From the NCBI GenBank assembly GCA_963710735.1, contig CAVQBN010000024.1:372001-436000 (forward strand): a DNA stretch of 64,000 nt, read 5' to 3'. Positions within the stretch are counted from its first letter, which is position 1. Every line of letters begins with the position of its first letter. Source of the DNA: FEN-1297 sp963710735 (lineage in GTDB: Bacteria; Bacteroidota; Ignavibacteria; Ignavibacteriales; Ignavibacteriaceae). Below are positions 54,209 through 63,562 of the stretch, piece by piece. A program made the position numbers and the translations under genes. Under the pieces are notes generated by a model. It was not told the origin of the DNA, did not search any database, and was given only the letters and a program-made list of their open reading frames with translations.

Positions 54209-55265
54209 TTATCCTATATGGCGGTAAGCAATTGTACCGATAGCTTTTAATACCGGTTTGGGTAAGACTTTAAATATATATTTATTAATTCCTAAGTTTT
54301 CAGGTGATGAGTAATTAAAACTTTGATTAGAAATGAATGCTTCCTTCTTTAAATCGTACCGGTAATAAGGAGCCTCAAATTCTTTTACGCCCCAGCCCAG
54401 TTTAAACTGCCGCAAACTTTTATGCTCACTAATTGTTCTGCCGAAACATAATTCTTCATATTTTAACATCCTTATAATGTTTAATAGCTTCCCAGAACAA
54501 CATGTCGTTAGGCCTCAAATTCTGGAAGTTATAATCCGAAGCACCGAATTTATAGACTACCTTTTTACCGAAAAGTAAAAAAATACAGCTTGCAATTACC
54601 TTATTTTCATATACCGCTTCAACAACCTCACATAGTTCATTCTTAACTAGGATATTATAAAGATTTTTGAAAAATTTAAATGGCTGCGGAGGGATTCCGT
54701 GCCTTTGACGTGTAACAATATTTAAATTATAAAATTTAATGATACTCTTATAATCTTTAGAGAACCTTATTTGCACACCTTCATTTTTCGCTTTTTTAAT
54801 ATTCCTTTTATTTGAGCTTTTCAACCCTGCATATAAATCATCTTCGCCTTGATTAAGACTTAATTTATGAACATAGCCTTTGCTATATATCTCTTCACTT
54901 TTAAAAAAAGATTCCCCTCCCCTAATATCCATATAAATAAGTCCGCTGTTTTTCCTAAGATTTTTAATAGTACTTATTATATTTTCAGGGTTGAAATTAT
55001 TATTGATAAGGGGTTCGCAGTAGTCTGAAAAAGGCATGGAAACCAGCCTTGAGCCGGTAAGAACACTTTTTACTTCCATGAAAGGGACCATAAAATTAAA
55101 GCTGTTCCCGTTAAAGCCAGTTAAATAAAGAGGCTTATAATTATAGGTTTCATTGAGCAGTTGGCACCATTCCTTAGAATGAAAAATCGAATAATTATTA
55201 TTTAATAAAACGAGGTCGTTCCAATTAGAAAAAGAAATCGGGTTAACGAATTCTATTTTGTCCAT
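54209..55265 (-). pseudogene. FemAB-like GNAT acyltransferase, frameshifted
   Basis: One ~350-residue protein in two frames. Piece one starts at 55265 (MDKIEFVNPISF): IFHSKEWCQLLNETYNY, then NKRNIKKAKNEGVQIRF and NLRPNDMLFWEAIKHYKD. The frame then stops at 54456. Piece two (to 54209) supplies KYEELCFGRTISEHKSLRQFKLGWG, the normal family end. Removing one A from the AAAA at about 54462-54466 gives KDVKYEELCFGRT. Probably transfers an amino acid or acyl group to a sugar or peptide. It follows the hybrid synthetase on the same strand after 206 bases, so it may act on that product. Confidence 0.8.
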
Positions 55266-55471
55266 TGTTCACTTTTTTTAAGCTTTTTAATCAACAATAT
55301 TATTAACCATATTTTTGTTAAAAATAAGTGTTTAATAATAAATCAATATCGTACTAAATAAAAACGGATATAAAATATCCCACAATATTTAAAATTTAAA
55401 GTTAGACATTAAATTTTAATCAAAACAGTAATAAAAATCAGAGAAATATTGGCTTTGTAATTATTAAATAT
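55266..55471. other. Intergenic region after the synthetase
   Basis: 206 AT-rich bases, no gene. No clear terminator was found here, so read-through into the FemAB gene is possible. Confidence 0.35.
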
Positions 55472-56758
55472 TCAATTATTAGCATTTTTAACAGTTACTT
55501 CTTCCAATGACGAGCATTTATCAATTTCTTTGGAGACAATTTGAGCAGTTTCCTCAACAAAAGGCTCAACCAGCATACCCCGAGGGGCTAGATTTAAATT
55601 ATAAACTTTAAATTCACCCGTTAAATATTCACTCCAGCCGAAATTAATATCAGGCTCCGATGAATAACTTTTTACCGGTTTTAGAAGAACAACTTTTCCA
55701 TCGTATTTTTGTGGTTTATAATGCAGCTGGGCAAAATCATTAGCTTCCCTTACTGTGGTTACAGCGTCTGACTGCCCCATTCCGAATTTAGAGGCAACCG
55801 AATTTATTTTAATTCCAAGTCTCCATTTTGCAACTTCTGTTTTTTGCTTTAAAAATTTTGACCTTTCGGTCCCATGCAAAGATTTAAAATTATCGAAGTG
55901 AAATTTCAGATTTTCCAAGTTAAATTTGGTTTTTTCAATTAATGAATCAACATTCGGTGCAACACAAACATTGTAAGTTTCCAGCATGAATAAGATTTTA
56001 ACAGTATCGCCCGCTAATTTTAACTGCTGAGCCAATTCAAAAGCTATAGTTCCCCCCATGCAATACCCCCCTAAAAAATAGGGCCCAGCCGGCTGAATTT
56101 TTTTAATTGCTTTTAAATAGTCAGATGCCATTTCTTCTATTGAAACAGGAATGTGTCCTTTTCCGTTCAGTCCTCTTGATTGTAATCCATAAACGGGAAG
56201 GTTAGGGTCAAGATGAGAAGCAAGCTCTCTATATAATAATATATTTCCTTCAGCCCCATGAATAAGGAATAAAGAAGTATTATATTTACCCTTTTTAATT
56301 TCCACCAGCGGGCTCCAATCAGGCACCCATTCTTCATCATTAAGAAGATCGGCTAATTGACGAATTGTCTGTGAATTAAAAAGAGTAACCAGGGGTATTT
56401 TTTTACCGGTTATTTTTTCTATTTCTGCAAACATTTCAACAGCGAGTATTGAATGCCCCCCCAATTCGAAAAAATTATCGTCTATCCCTATTCCTGAAAT
56501 CCCTAATAGACGCTTCCAAATATCTGTAATCTGCTTTTCAATTTCAGTCTCAGGTTTTGCATAGCTCTTCCTGGAAACAAAACCGGATACATCCATAGAC
56601 GCCAGGGCTTTCCTGTCTATTTTATTATTAGGAGTCAATGGAAAGGATTCAACAGGGACAAACATCGAAGGTATCATATATTCCGGTAATGATGCAGACA
56701 TTTCTGTTTTTAACTCGGAAATTACATGTTCGGTAGTAGAATTTAAAAGAAGGATCAT
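55472..56758 (-). CDS. Hybrid synthetase, segment 8: end of A domain, PCP and thioesterase
   Basis: The last ~425 residues of the assembly line. At the start LPEYMIPSMFV and PLTPNNKIDRKAL close the adenylation domain (core A10, with its Lys). The PCP is FFELGGHSILAVEMF, with the pantetheine Ser in GGHS. The thioesterase has LFLIHGAEGNILLYRELA and a nucleophile elbow GGYCMGG, where Cys replaces the usual Ser; Asp is possibly in the later strand. The region where a catalytic His normally sits (PG-x-H..ML.EPHV) reads APRGMLVEPFV, so His is not seen. It would release or cyclise the product if active. It is joined to the segment upstream by removing one T at about 56745-56752. Confidence 0.8.
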   Translation of the reverse strand: MILLLNSTTEHVISELKTEMSASLPEYMIPSMFVPVESFPLTPNNKIDRKALASMDVSGFVSRKSYAKPETEIEKQITDIWKRLLGISGIGIDDNFFELGGHSILAVEMFAEIEKITGKKIPLVTLFNSQTIRQLADLLNDEEWVPDWSPLVEIKKGKYNTSLFLIHGAEGNILLYRELASHLDPNLPVYGLQSRGLNGKGHIPVSIEEMASDYLKAIKKIQPAGPYFLGGYCMGGTIAFELAQQLKLAGDTVKILFMLETYNVCVAPNVDSLIEKTKFNLENLKFHFDNFKSLHGTERSKFLKQKTEVAKWRLGIKINSVASKFGMGQSDAVTTVREANDFAQLHYKPQKYDGKVVLLKPVKSYSSEPDINFGWSEYLTGEFKVYNLNLAPRGMLVEPFVEETAQIVSKEIDKCSSLEEVTVKNANN

Positions 56759-59336
56759 TGCAAATCTTTTTCAAGGGATCTGAAATTTGATTTGCATCTC
56801 TAATAGGGTATAGTGAATTGGAAACAGATTTTTTCGAAATGAATACGGCATCAAAGTGAAGCTGATCGCTGTTTTTAGGAATTACCAGTTCAACACTATA
56901 ATCTTCATTTTCCAAAGCCCAGATTTCTTCCGGATCAATATCATGTGAATTAAAAACGAATGAATTAAGTACTTCCGAAACAGTTTGACCGGGATCCGCC
57001 TTTTCAATCAGGTTTTCAATTTGATTACGCCTTCCTATTCGTTTATTGGGTATATTTCCACAATAAAGTATTTCAGGCTTTTCATTTTTTAAAATTTGAT
57101 TGATTTCGGAGAAATCGTTGGTTTTATCATCCCAGAGTATAACTTTTATGTCGTGATTTTCAACTTTACTTTTACCCGAATAAATAAATACATCGTAATG
57201 ATAAACCGAAGGTTCATTATCAACAGAACCTTTTATAGGCTTTATTTCTACTCTGGATATTCTTTTATCCTTCGCAGATAAAGAATAAAAGAATTCCGGA
57301 TCTATAAAGAATTCAGGCTCGATCCTTACCTTATTATTCACAATCTGTTTAAGATCATTTATTTTTTCCTCGGGAGCTATATAATTTAACTGTTCATGAA
57401 GATTAAAATTTTGCATAAGTGAATAGCTCTGTACATCGCCTATGAATAAACAGCCGTCATCACTTAAAAGATTTAATTTTTTATTAATTACATTAACTAA
57501 GTATTCTTTGTTAGGAAAATACTGTATGATGGAATTTAGAATAATAATATCGAAAGATTTTGCAGCAAAAGGCAGATCGGAATCTGCAGGCTGCGCGAAT
57601 AGTTGTATTTCAGGATATTTTTTATCTGAATTTTTCAACTCTTCATCAAGATGTTTGATAACAGCTTCCGACAAATCTACCGCCGCGTAGAATTCGCATT
57701 CCAGAGCAATTCTCTTTAAAATATCACCTCCGCCGCAGCCTATTTCAAGTACTTTATTGTGTTTTAATCCTTTAATCCTTTCAGTAGTTTGATCAATCCA
57801 AACATTGTATTGTTCGCGGTAATTATTATTGTGCTCGAACTGTTCAACGACAAGGTAACCTAATTCGGTATTTTTATTTTTTGTTTCTTTTGTCTTATCT
57901 ATTGCACGATTATATATGTCATCCCAGTTTGTCCGCCATGTATTAACATTTTCATCCATCCCGTAATTTCTTCCGTGAGAATTTTTCTTTGAGATAAAAT
58001 ATGCAATGATTCTTTTATCTTTATCTTTAAATTCTTTAACAACAGCAACACAATCCTGTACGTAAAGATTTTTCCTAATAATTGATTCTATTTCTCCAAG
58101 CTCAATCCGGAAACCTCGTATTTTAACCTGGGAATCAATCCTTCCGAGGAATTCAATCTCTTTATTAAAAGTTAATTTTACAAGATCGCCGGTTCTATAT
58201 AATCGTCCTTTATTCTCCTTGTTAAACGGATCGGGAATAAATTTTTCTTCAGTTAACTCATTCCTGTTTAAATATCCGGCAGATAAACCGTCGCCTCCAA
58301 TTAATAATTCACCGGGAACTCCCGGGGGACATAATTGATTGTTTTTATCTACTATGTAAAATTGTGTATTTCTTATAGGCCTGCCCAAATAAATAGGGCC
58401 GCTATTTTTCAATACTTGTCCTGCAGAAGACCAAATAGTAGTCTCGGTTGGCCCGTACATATTCCATAAGGAATCAACTCTTTCCAGAAGTTTGTCGGCA
58501 AGATCTCTTGTTAATTCTTCTCCGCCGCAAAGAGCTTTTAATTTCAATTTTTCATTCCAGCCAGAATCAATCAGCATTTTCCAAGTTGACGGAGTACACT
58601 GCATTACAGAAATATTATCCATGAGCTTTTTAAGCAGCAAATTTCCGTCTTTTACCTCATCCCCGGATGCTATTACCAATTTAGCACCAGTAATTAAGGG
58701 CAAATAAATTTCAAGGCCGGATATATCAAATGAAAGTGTCGTTACTGCCAATAACGAATCCGATTCAGTCATTCCAGGCACATATTTCATCGAAAGGAGA
58801 AAATTCACAAGCCCCCGGTGAGTAATCTGTACACCTTTGGGTTTCCCTGTAGAACCCGACGTATATAAGAGATATGCTAAATCATTTTCATCAAAATTAG
58901 CTGTTTCACTATGATTGTTTAGGCCAAAATTTTTATACTCCTTTATATCAATTAATTTACCTTTATAATAATTGAATGACTCAATCAGCGATTCTTCAGT
59001 TAAAAGCATTGAGCAGCTTGAATCTTCAAGCATGAATTTTAATCTGTCTGAGGGAAAGGAAGGATCTAAAGGTAAATAAGCTGCACCGGTTTTAGTTATA
59101 GCCAGTAAAGCAATAACCATTTCAATCGATCGCTGTAAACTCACTCCTATAAAATTACCTTTGCCCGCACCCAGGTTATTTAGGTATGCAGATAATTTAA
59201 CAACCTCATTATGCAACTGGCTAAAGTTTAATACTTTAGTTCCGTATTGAACTGCAATTGCTTCCGGCGTTTTTTTGCACTGTTCTTCAAATAGATTAAA
59301 AGCTGTCATTATTCCTCTGTTATTATACCTATACAT
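56649..59336 (-). CDS. Hybrid synthetase, segment 7: adenylation domain with embedded methyltransferase
   Basis: ~890 residues. The adenylation domain begins at FEEQCKKTPEAIAVQYG: A3 LLYTSGSTGKPKG, A4 LSFDISGLEIYL, A5 NMYGPTETTIWS, A7 LYRTGDLV, A8 LGRIDSQVKIRGFRIELGEIE. After A8 a methyltransferase is inserted (motif I VLEIGCGGGDIL, FDIIILNSIIQYFPN) with ~200 further residues, the standard N-methyltransferase position. The end (A10) is in the next frame. The Stachelhaus-type pocket begins D, I, L (positions 235, 236, 239); I do not name the amino acid. The start ATG overlaps the previous stop by 8 bases (AATGTATAG), so either a real coupled gene start or a further frame break. Confidence 0.82.
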   Translation of the reverse strand: MYRYNNRGIMTAFNLFEEQCKKTPEAIAVQYGTKVLNFSQLHNEVVKLSAYLNNLGAGKGNFIGVSLQRSIEMVIALLAITKTGAAYLPLDPSFPSDRLKFMLEDSSCSMLLTEESLIESFNYYKGKLIDIKEYKNFGLNNHSETANFDENDLAYLLYTSGSTGKPKGVQITHRGLVNFLLSMKYVPGMTESDSLLAVTTLSFDISGLEIYLPLITGAKLVIASGDEVKDGNLLLKKLMDNISVMQCTPSTWKMLIDSGWNEKLKLKALCGGEELTRDLADKLLERVDSLWNMYGPTETTIWSSAGQVLKNSGPIYLGRPIRNTQFYIVDKNNQLCPPGVPGELLIGGDGLSAGYLNRNELTEEKFIPDPFNKENKGRLYRTGDLVKLTFNKEIEFLGRIDSQVKIRGFRIELGEIESIIRKNLYVQDCVAVVKEFKDKDKRIIAYFISKKNSHGRNYGMDENVNTWRTNWDDIYNRAIDKTKETKNKNTELGYLVVEQFEHNNNYREQYNVWIDQTTERIKGLKHNKVLEIGCGGGDILKRIALECEFYAAVDLSEAVIKHLDEELKNSDKKYPEIQLFAQPADSDLPFAAKSFDIIILNSIIQYFPNKEYLVNVINKKLNLLSDDGCLFIGDVQSYSLMQNFNLHEQLNYIAPEEKINDLKQIVNNKVRIEPEFFIDPEFFYSLSAKDKRISRVEIKPIKGSVDNEPSVYHYDVFIYSGKSKVENHDIKVILWDDKTNDFSEINQILKNEKPEILYCGNIPNKRIGRRNQIENLIEKADPGQTVSEVLNSFVFNSHDIDPEEIWALENEDYSVELVIPKNSDQLHFDAVFISKKSVSNSLYPIRDANQISDPLKKICNDPSFKFYYRTCNFRVKNRNVCIITGIYDTFDVCPC

Positions 59337-61038
59337 TACTTAATGATTTAAATAATTCCGACATATCTGCCGACGATAATAGCTGAATATCTTTTAAACA
59401 AATTTCTTTATTTTCAACAACCTGTTCGTTTACAGTAATATAGTAATTCAGAAAACTGCTTATTGCCTGTTCCGAAAAGATATCCGTATTATAATCACAT
59501 TCGATTTCGCATTCTTTATCTGCAGCTACAATATTAAAACCAAGCTCAAATTGGTAGGCAGTTCTCTGGTTAACTTTCATTATACATTCAAGGTTATGAA
59601 ATTTCAAACCCATAATGGCCGGATCAATATTAAACATATTTGATACCAGAGGCGTTTTTCCAGGGTCACGGTGTATTTTAAGTTTCTTAATTAATTCTCC
59701 ATACGTCACCTGCTGATTATCATAAGCATCCAGTACCAATGACTTTATTTCACGTACAAATTCTATAAAAGTTTTTTCAGGTTTCAATAAAGATCTAATT
59801 GGAAGAAGATTTGTGCAGTGGCCTACCAAATTATCAGCACCGACTACCTGCTGGCCAGCTGCGGGTATGCCGGTAATAATGTCTTCCTGCCCTGTTAGCT
59901 TATACAATAAAATAAAATATGCAGATAATAATGAAACAAATAAAGTATTGCCTGTTTTAACGCCGAGGCTTTTTATCTTTGAATATAAATCAACCGGGAT
60001 TTCCTTTGTAATTCTATACCCGTTAAACGTTCTTGATGAAGGCCTTCCTTTATCGGAGGGCAATTCTAAAAATTCCGGAGGTTGAGATAACTGATTCAGC
60101 CAGTATTTTTCCTGCCCGGAGTATTCGCTTGTTTTATTAAACCCTTCAACATAAGAAACAAATTCATGCATCTGCATCGGCATTTCAGGATTTGTAATGT
60201 TATTTTCAACTTCTTCGGTATATATCCTGCTAAGGTCTCTTACCATTACATCATAAGACCAGCCATCGCAAATTACATGATGAGCAGTTAATATCAGCCA
60301 ATGTTCTTCTTCACCAAGCTTATAAAGCTCTGCCCTAATCAAAGGACCATTTGCCAAATCGAATGGCAAAAGGGTTTCATTGTTTATTCTTTTTTGAACA
60401 GTAGATAATTTTTCATCATGTGAAAGACCGGATATATCGGAAATCTTCAATTTAAATTGAGAGCTGTCTTTAACAATTTGATATTTCCCATCAGGAGAAA
60501 AAACAGTTCTCAAGGCTTCGTGCCTATCAATAAGTTTTATAAATGCCCTATCTAATGCCTCAATGTTCATCTTCCCTTTAAATTCCAAATTACTCGATTC
60601 ATTAAAAGCACAGGTAGCATTATCACTTAATATTGAAGCAAGCCAAATTTCTTTTTGTGCTTCGGTCAGAGGAAATTTAATTTCCTCTCCTTTCGATGTC
60701 TTATTAATTTCTTTAGGCGAATTTAACGGAGCAGGGAAAAAGCCATTATCCTGCAGTTCAATTATACTTTCCTTAAAAGCATCAATAATCTTTTTAATGT
60801 CTTCTTCACTATGTGCTTCGGACATAAACATCGGAAACCCTTCAAGGATATGAATTCCTTTATGCCGCAAAACATAAAACAGCAAGCTGAAATAATTAAG
60901 ATCCTTAGGATAGCTGTAATAAATTACCGAACTGAAGTTCATAATTTTTATCGGTACGTTTCTCTGCGATAGGAAACTGTTTAAATCATTAGTCAATTGA
61001 CTGGCTTTTTGGTTAAGATTCTTTCTGAAGGTCTCCAT
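59329..61038 (-). CDS. Hybrid synthetase, segment 6: end of aminotransferase and condensation domain
   Basis: The first ~110 residues (QTNDLNSF-like QLTNDLNSFLSQRNVPI, HILEGFPMFMSEAHSEEDI) are the C-terminal part of a class III aminotransferase, as in the glutamate-semialdehyde-aminotransferase-like domain of MycA/ItuA. From ~125 the condensation domain begins: FPLTEAQKEIWLAS, RHEALRTVF, the active-site motif HHVICDG with its second His, GHCTNLLPIRS, and VSNMFN. It forms the amide between the beta-amino acyl chain on the ACP and the amino acid on the PCP. Joined upstream by one A too many around 61030. Confidence 0.82.
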   Translation of the reverse strand: METFRKNLNQKASQLTNDLNSFLSQRNVPIKIMNFSSVIYYSYPKDLNYFSLLFYVLRHKGIHILEGFPMFMSEAHSEEDIKKIIDAFKESIIELQDNGFFPAPLNSPKEINKTSKGEEIKFPLTEAQKEIWLASILSDNATCAFNESSNLEFKGKMNIEALDRAFIKLIDRHEALRTVFSPDGKYQIVKDSSQFKLKISDISGLSHDEKLSTVQKRINNETLLPFDLANGPLIRAELYKLGEEEHWLILTAHHVICDGWSYDVMVRDLSRIYTEEVENNITNPEMPMQMHEFVSYVEGFNKTSEYSGQEKYWLNQLSQPPEFLELPSDKGRPSSRTFNGYRITKEIPVDLYSKIKSLGVKTGNTLFVSLLSAYFILLYKLTGQEDIITGIPAAGQQVVGADNLVGHCTNLLPIRSLLKPEKTFIEFVREIKSLVLDAYDNQQVTYGELIKKLKIHRDPGKTPLVSNMFNIDPAIMGLKFHNLECIMKVNQRTAYQFELGFNIVAADKECEIECDYNTDIFSEQAISSFLNYYITVNEQVVENKEICLKDIQLLSSADMSELFKSLSNV

Positions 61039-61204
61039 TTTTTGATTTAAGATAATTTAAAACAGCATGGCAGGCTGTAAGTGACAGAGGATGTCTTGCA
61101 AACGTTCCGGCGAAAAACGTAACCCCTGCTTCCGGGATCGAATCATCACCATACCGCCATGATCCTCCGTCAAAGGCATCCATATATAAGTTTTTTTCCG
61201 GCAA
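61013..61204 (-). CDS. Hybrid synthetase, segment 5: short middle piece of aminotransferase
   Basis: About 60 residues: KNLYMDAFDGGSWRYGDDS, VTFFAGTFARHPLSLTACHAVLNYLKS. This is the normal continuation of the class III aminotransferase after its PLP-lysine region (residues in segment 4), lying in another frame. The upstream junction is the A7 run at ~61191-61197; using six A restores the frame. The downstream junction is at ~61030. It is not a separate gene. Confidence 0.78.
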   Translation of the reverse strand: MPEKNLYMDAFDGGSWRYGDDSIPEAGVTFFAGTFARHPLSLTACHAVLNYLKSKNGDLQKES

Positions 61205-62627
61205 TTATTCCAATAGGAAATCCGCCGCCGAGTATTTTTCCATAAGTTCCTATATCGGCTTTAATACCAAAAAATTCCTGTGCACCGCCCTGGCATGTCC
61301 TGAAACCGGTAATTACTTCATCAAATATCAATGGAACATTTGCATCCTCAGTTATTTTACGCAGCTTCTGTAAAAACTCTTTAGGCTGAAAATCCGGCCT
61401 TCTTGATTGAACAGGTTCAACCATAACAGCAGCGATTTCCGGTAATAATTTTTTAATAGTCTCTAATGAAGCATCGGTTCCATACTCTAACGCAATTGTG
61501 TTTTGTACATTCTCTCTTGGAATACCCGGCGCAATCGGCATTGTCCTTACCTGATCGCCATTGACGATTGTCTTTATTAATACTTCATCTATAATTCCAT
61601 GATAATCTCCGGCAAAAAACACAACTTTATCTTTACCTGTAACAGTTCTAGCTGCTCTTATTGCTCCAAGGACAGCTTCAGAACCGGTTACACAAAATGC
61701 AGCTCTATCCATACCGGTAAATTCACAAATCAATTCAGCAACTTCTCCAGCAATGGGTGATTGCGGTCCGATCTCAAAACCTAACTTCAGTTGTTTTTCT
61801 ATTTCATCTCTAACAAATTTAGGATTATGACCGAACAGGTATTGGCCAAATCCCATTATAACATCAATGTATTCATTTTCATCAAGATCCCATAGTTTTG
61901 ATCCTTCCGATTTTTTAGTGACAATCTGGTAAGTCATTTCTTTCCAGAGAGGAAGGAAACCTGATACGGTTCTGGGGTCTGAATAATGGTCTCTGTGTTT
62001 CTGAGTTAACTTTTTTGAAGCAGGTGTTTTAGCCGTATATTCATCGATCAGTTTATTAAGATATTTCTGCTGCTTATCTGTTAGCGTACCGTCTTTATTA
62101 GTTTTTATAGGGTTATATGGGCCAAATCTTTCGAAAACTTTTTTCTCTTTTATCTCAGCTTTTTTTGTTTCATTATCATCAAAATGTTTTGACTCAGAAC
62201 CGACATTATCCTTTGCGGTTTTAGTTTCTTGCCTAGCCACATGAATATTTTTTACATTCTGACCGCCCATAATTTCAAGCTGCCTCCTCATAATTTCGAG
62301 CTGTTCCTGGATTAATCGTTCAACAGAATTATCCATGGGGCCGGGATTATAACCAAGCCCTGATTGATCAGCTTGAACTGATTCTTCATACTCTTCAATC
62401 ATTTCTTCACCCTCCTCTTCAATAATCATTTCCTGTTTCGGCGGTTCAAACTTATCTTGAGGCAACTTACCGTCAATAAATTCAGCAATTGCAAATATGG
62501 TTGGTGTAGTTTCAAGCAGCTGCCTTAAAGTAATTTTAACTTCAAATTTTTTCTGAAATGCCAGGCTGATTTGAGTCATGAACAGCGAATCAAATCCCAG
62601 CTCAAGGAATGATTTAGTCTCATCCAT
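61170..62627 (-). CDS. Hybrid synthetase, segment 4: ACP, linker and aminotransferase N-terminal part
   Basis: 485 residues. The ACP has FLELGFDSLFMTQIS (pantetheine Ser present). An acidic linker and the repeated QEQLEIMRRQLEIM helix follow, as is usual before aminotransferase domains of this family. The PLP-dependent aminotransferase then has LWDLDENEYIDVIMGFG, AAFCVTGSEAVLGAIRAAR, FFAGDYHG, MVEPVQSRRPDF, LIFDEVITGFR and the PLP Lys in GTYGKILGGGFPIG. It would put an amino group on the beta-carbon of the ACP-bound chain, as in mycosubtilin. The frame ends just after GIIAGK because of the A7 run. Confidence 0.85.
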   Translation of the reverse strand: MDETKSFLELGFDSLFMTQISLAFQKKFEVKITLRQLLETTPTIFAIAEFIDGKLPQDKFEPPKQEMIIEEEGEEMIEEYEESVQADQSGLGYNPGPMDNSVERLIQEQLEIMRRQLEIMGGQNVKNIHVARQETKTAKDNVGSESKHFDDNETKKAEIKEKKVFERFGPYNPIKTNKDGTLTDKQQKYLNKLIDEYTAKTPASKKLTQKHRDHYSDPRTVSGFLPLWKEMTYQIVTKKSEGSKLWDLDENEYIDVIMGFGQYLFGHNPKFVRDEIEKQLKLGFEIGPQSPIAGEVAELICEFTGMDRAAFCVTGSEAVLGAIRAARTVTGKDKVVFFAGDYHGIIDEVLIKTIVNGDQVRTMPIAPGIPRENVQNTIALEYGTDASLETIKKLLPEIAAVMVEPVQSRRPDFQPKEFLQKLRKITEDANVPLIFDEVITGFRTCQGGAQEFFGIKADIGTYGKILGGGFPIGIIAGKKLIYGCL

Positions 62628-63174
62628 GATCTGTTTTTTTAATTCCAGATAATTCTTCCAAAAGATTTTTTAGAATATCAATGATATACTCTTTTCTTGA
62701 CATGGTATTTCCCTGAACTATTTTTTTAACTACAGGTTTTTTGATTATTTTTTTTGTCCGGTTTGGAATTTGAATATTCTCTACCGCCAGTGATTTGTCA
62801 TGCCTATTTTTCGGCGGTTCTATCCAATAACTTTTCCTATCAAATTGATAAACGGGAAGATGAAGCCTTCTTCTTTTACTTTGATGAAAATTATTCCAAT
62901 TAATTTTTACACCGGTAAGCCATAGCTTTCCGATTGCATTTAAAAAATTGGATACATCATCATTTATTTCATTCGGCTGAATTAAAGTTGTAATAACCGT
63001 CTGTTTTACTTTTTCATCTCTATGCTGGCTTGCCATAGTTGAAAGTGCACGGCCAGGGCCTAGTTCAACCATCACCAAGTTATTTTTCTTCTGAAGCTCT
63101 AAAATGCCATTTGAAAATCGAACCGGGTTTCTTAATTGCGCAGCCCAGATACTCCGGATCAACAGCTTGATCAT
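62620..63174 (-). CDS. Hybrid synthetase, segment 3: end of acyltransferase and post-AT linker
   Basis: 184 residues. The first ~60 (WAAQLRNPVRFSNGILELQ, MVELGPGRALSTMASQH) finish the AT domain. LPVYQFDRKSYWIEP is the post-AT linker motif seen in type I PKS. A basic linker and the first helix of the ACP (YIIDILKNLLEELSGIKK) follow. The frame ends at an A7 run (62634-62640 region); reading it as A6 joins it to the ACP core in segment 4. Upstream it joins to segment 2 by removing one C near 63151. Confidence 0.78.
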   Translation of the reverse strand: MIKLLIRSIWAAQLRNPVRFSNGILELQKKNNLVMVELGPGRALSTMASQHRDEKVKQTVITTLIQPNEINDDVSNFLNAIGKLWLTGVKINWNNFHQSKRRRLHLPVYQFDRKSYWIEPPKNRHDKSLAVENIQIPNRTKKIIKKPVVKKIVQGNTMSRKEYIIDILKNLLEELSGIKKTDHG

Positions 63175-63562
63175 TGGTAATCCAAGTTCCGGACAAACTT
63201 GAGATAAAAGGAGCTACAGGATTATTTAATTTTATTTTGGAAAACTCTGAAATGAAAGGAATTACTGCAGGCTCCATTAACTTTGAATGATAAGCATGAG
63301 AAGTGAAGAGCATTTTATTTTCAATATTCTTATCAGAAAGCTTTTCAGATAAATTTTTTATTTTTTCTGTTTCACCAGAAAGGACTAGAAGATGGGGAGA
63401 ATTAATTGCCGCAAGTGAAATATCATCATTTAAATATTCTTTAATATCATTTTCGGCGCATCTTACCGAAAGCATACTGCCTGGGTTCTGCTGCTGCATA
63501 AGTTTTGCGCGCCTTGAGAGTATGAAAAGGACATCTTCCAGACTAAAAACTCGGCAATACAA
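63080..63562 (-). CDS. Hybrid synthetase, segment 2: middle of acyltransferase domain
   Basis: 160 codons. FSLEDVLFILSRRAKLMQ and MLSVRCAENDIKEYL, then FTSHAYHSKLMEP, the AT substrate-specificity region. The HAYH form is close to the HAFH of malonyl-specific ATs, so a malonyl extender is likely (inference). The last ~25 residues after PEY are read in the wrong frame. Its apparent first residues are also out of frame; it is the direct continuation of segment 1. Confidence 0.76.
   Translation of the reverse strand: MYCRVFSLEDVLFILSRRAKLMQQQNPGSMLSVRCAENDIKEYLNDDISLAAINSPHLLVLSGETEKIKNLSEKLSDKNIENKMLFTSHAYHSKLMEPAVIPFISEFSKIKLNNPVAPFISSLSGTWITNDQAVDPEYLGCAIKKPGSIFKWHFRASEEK

Noticed and set aside
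61170..61204. Programmed frameshift on the A7 run in the aminotransferase
   Set aside because: Tempting because A7 is slippery, but neighbouring breaks at non-slippery sites (63151, 63551) point to error or decay rather than programmed recoding.
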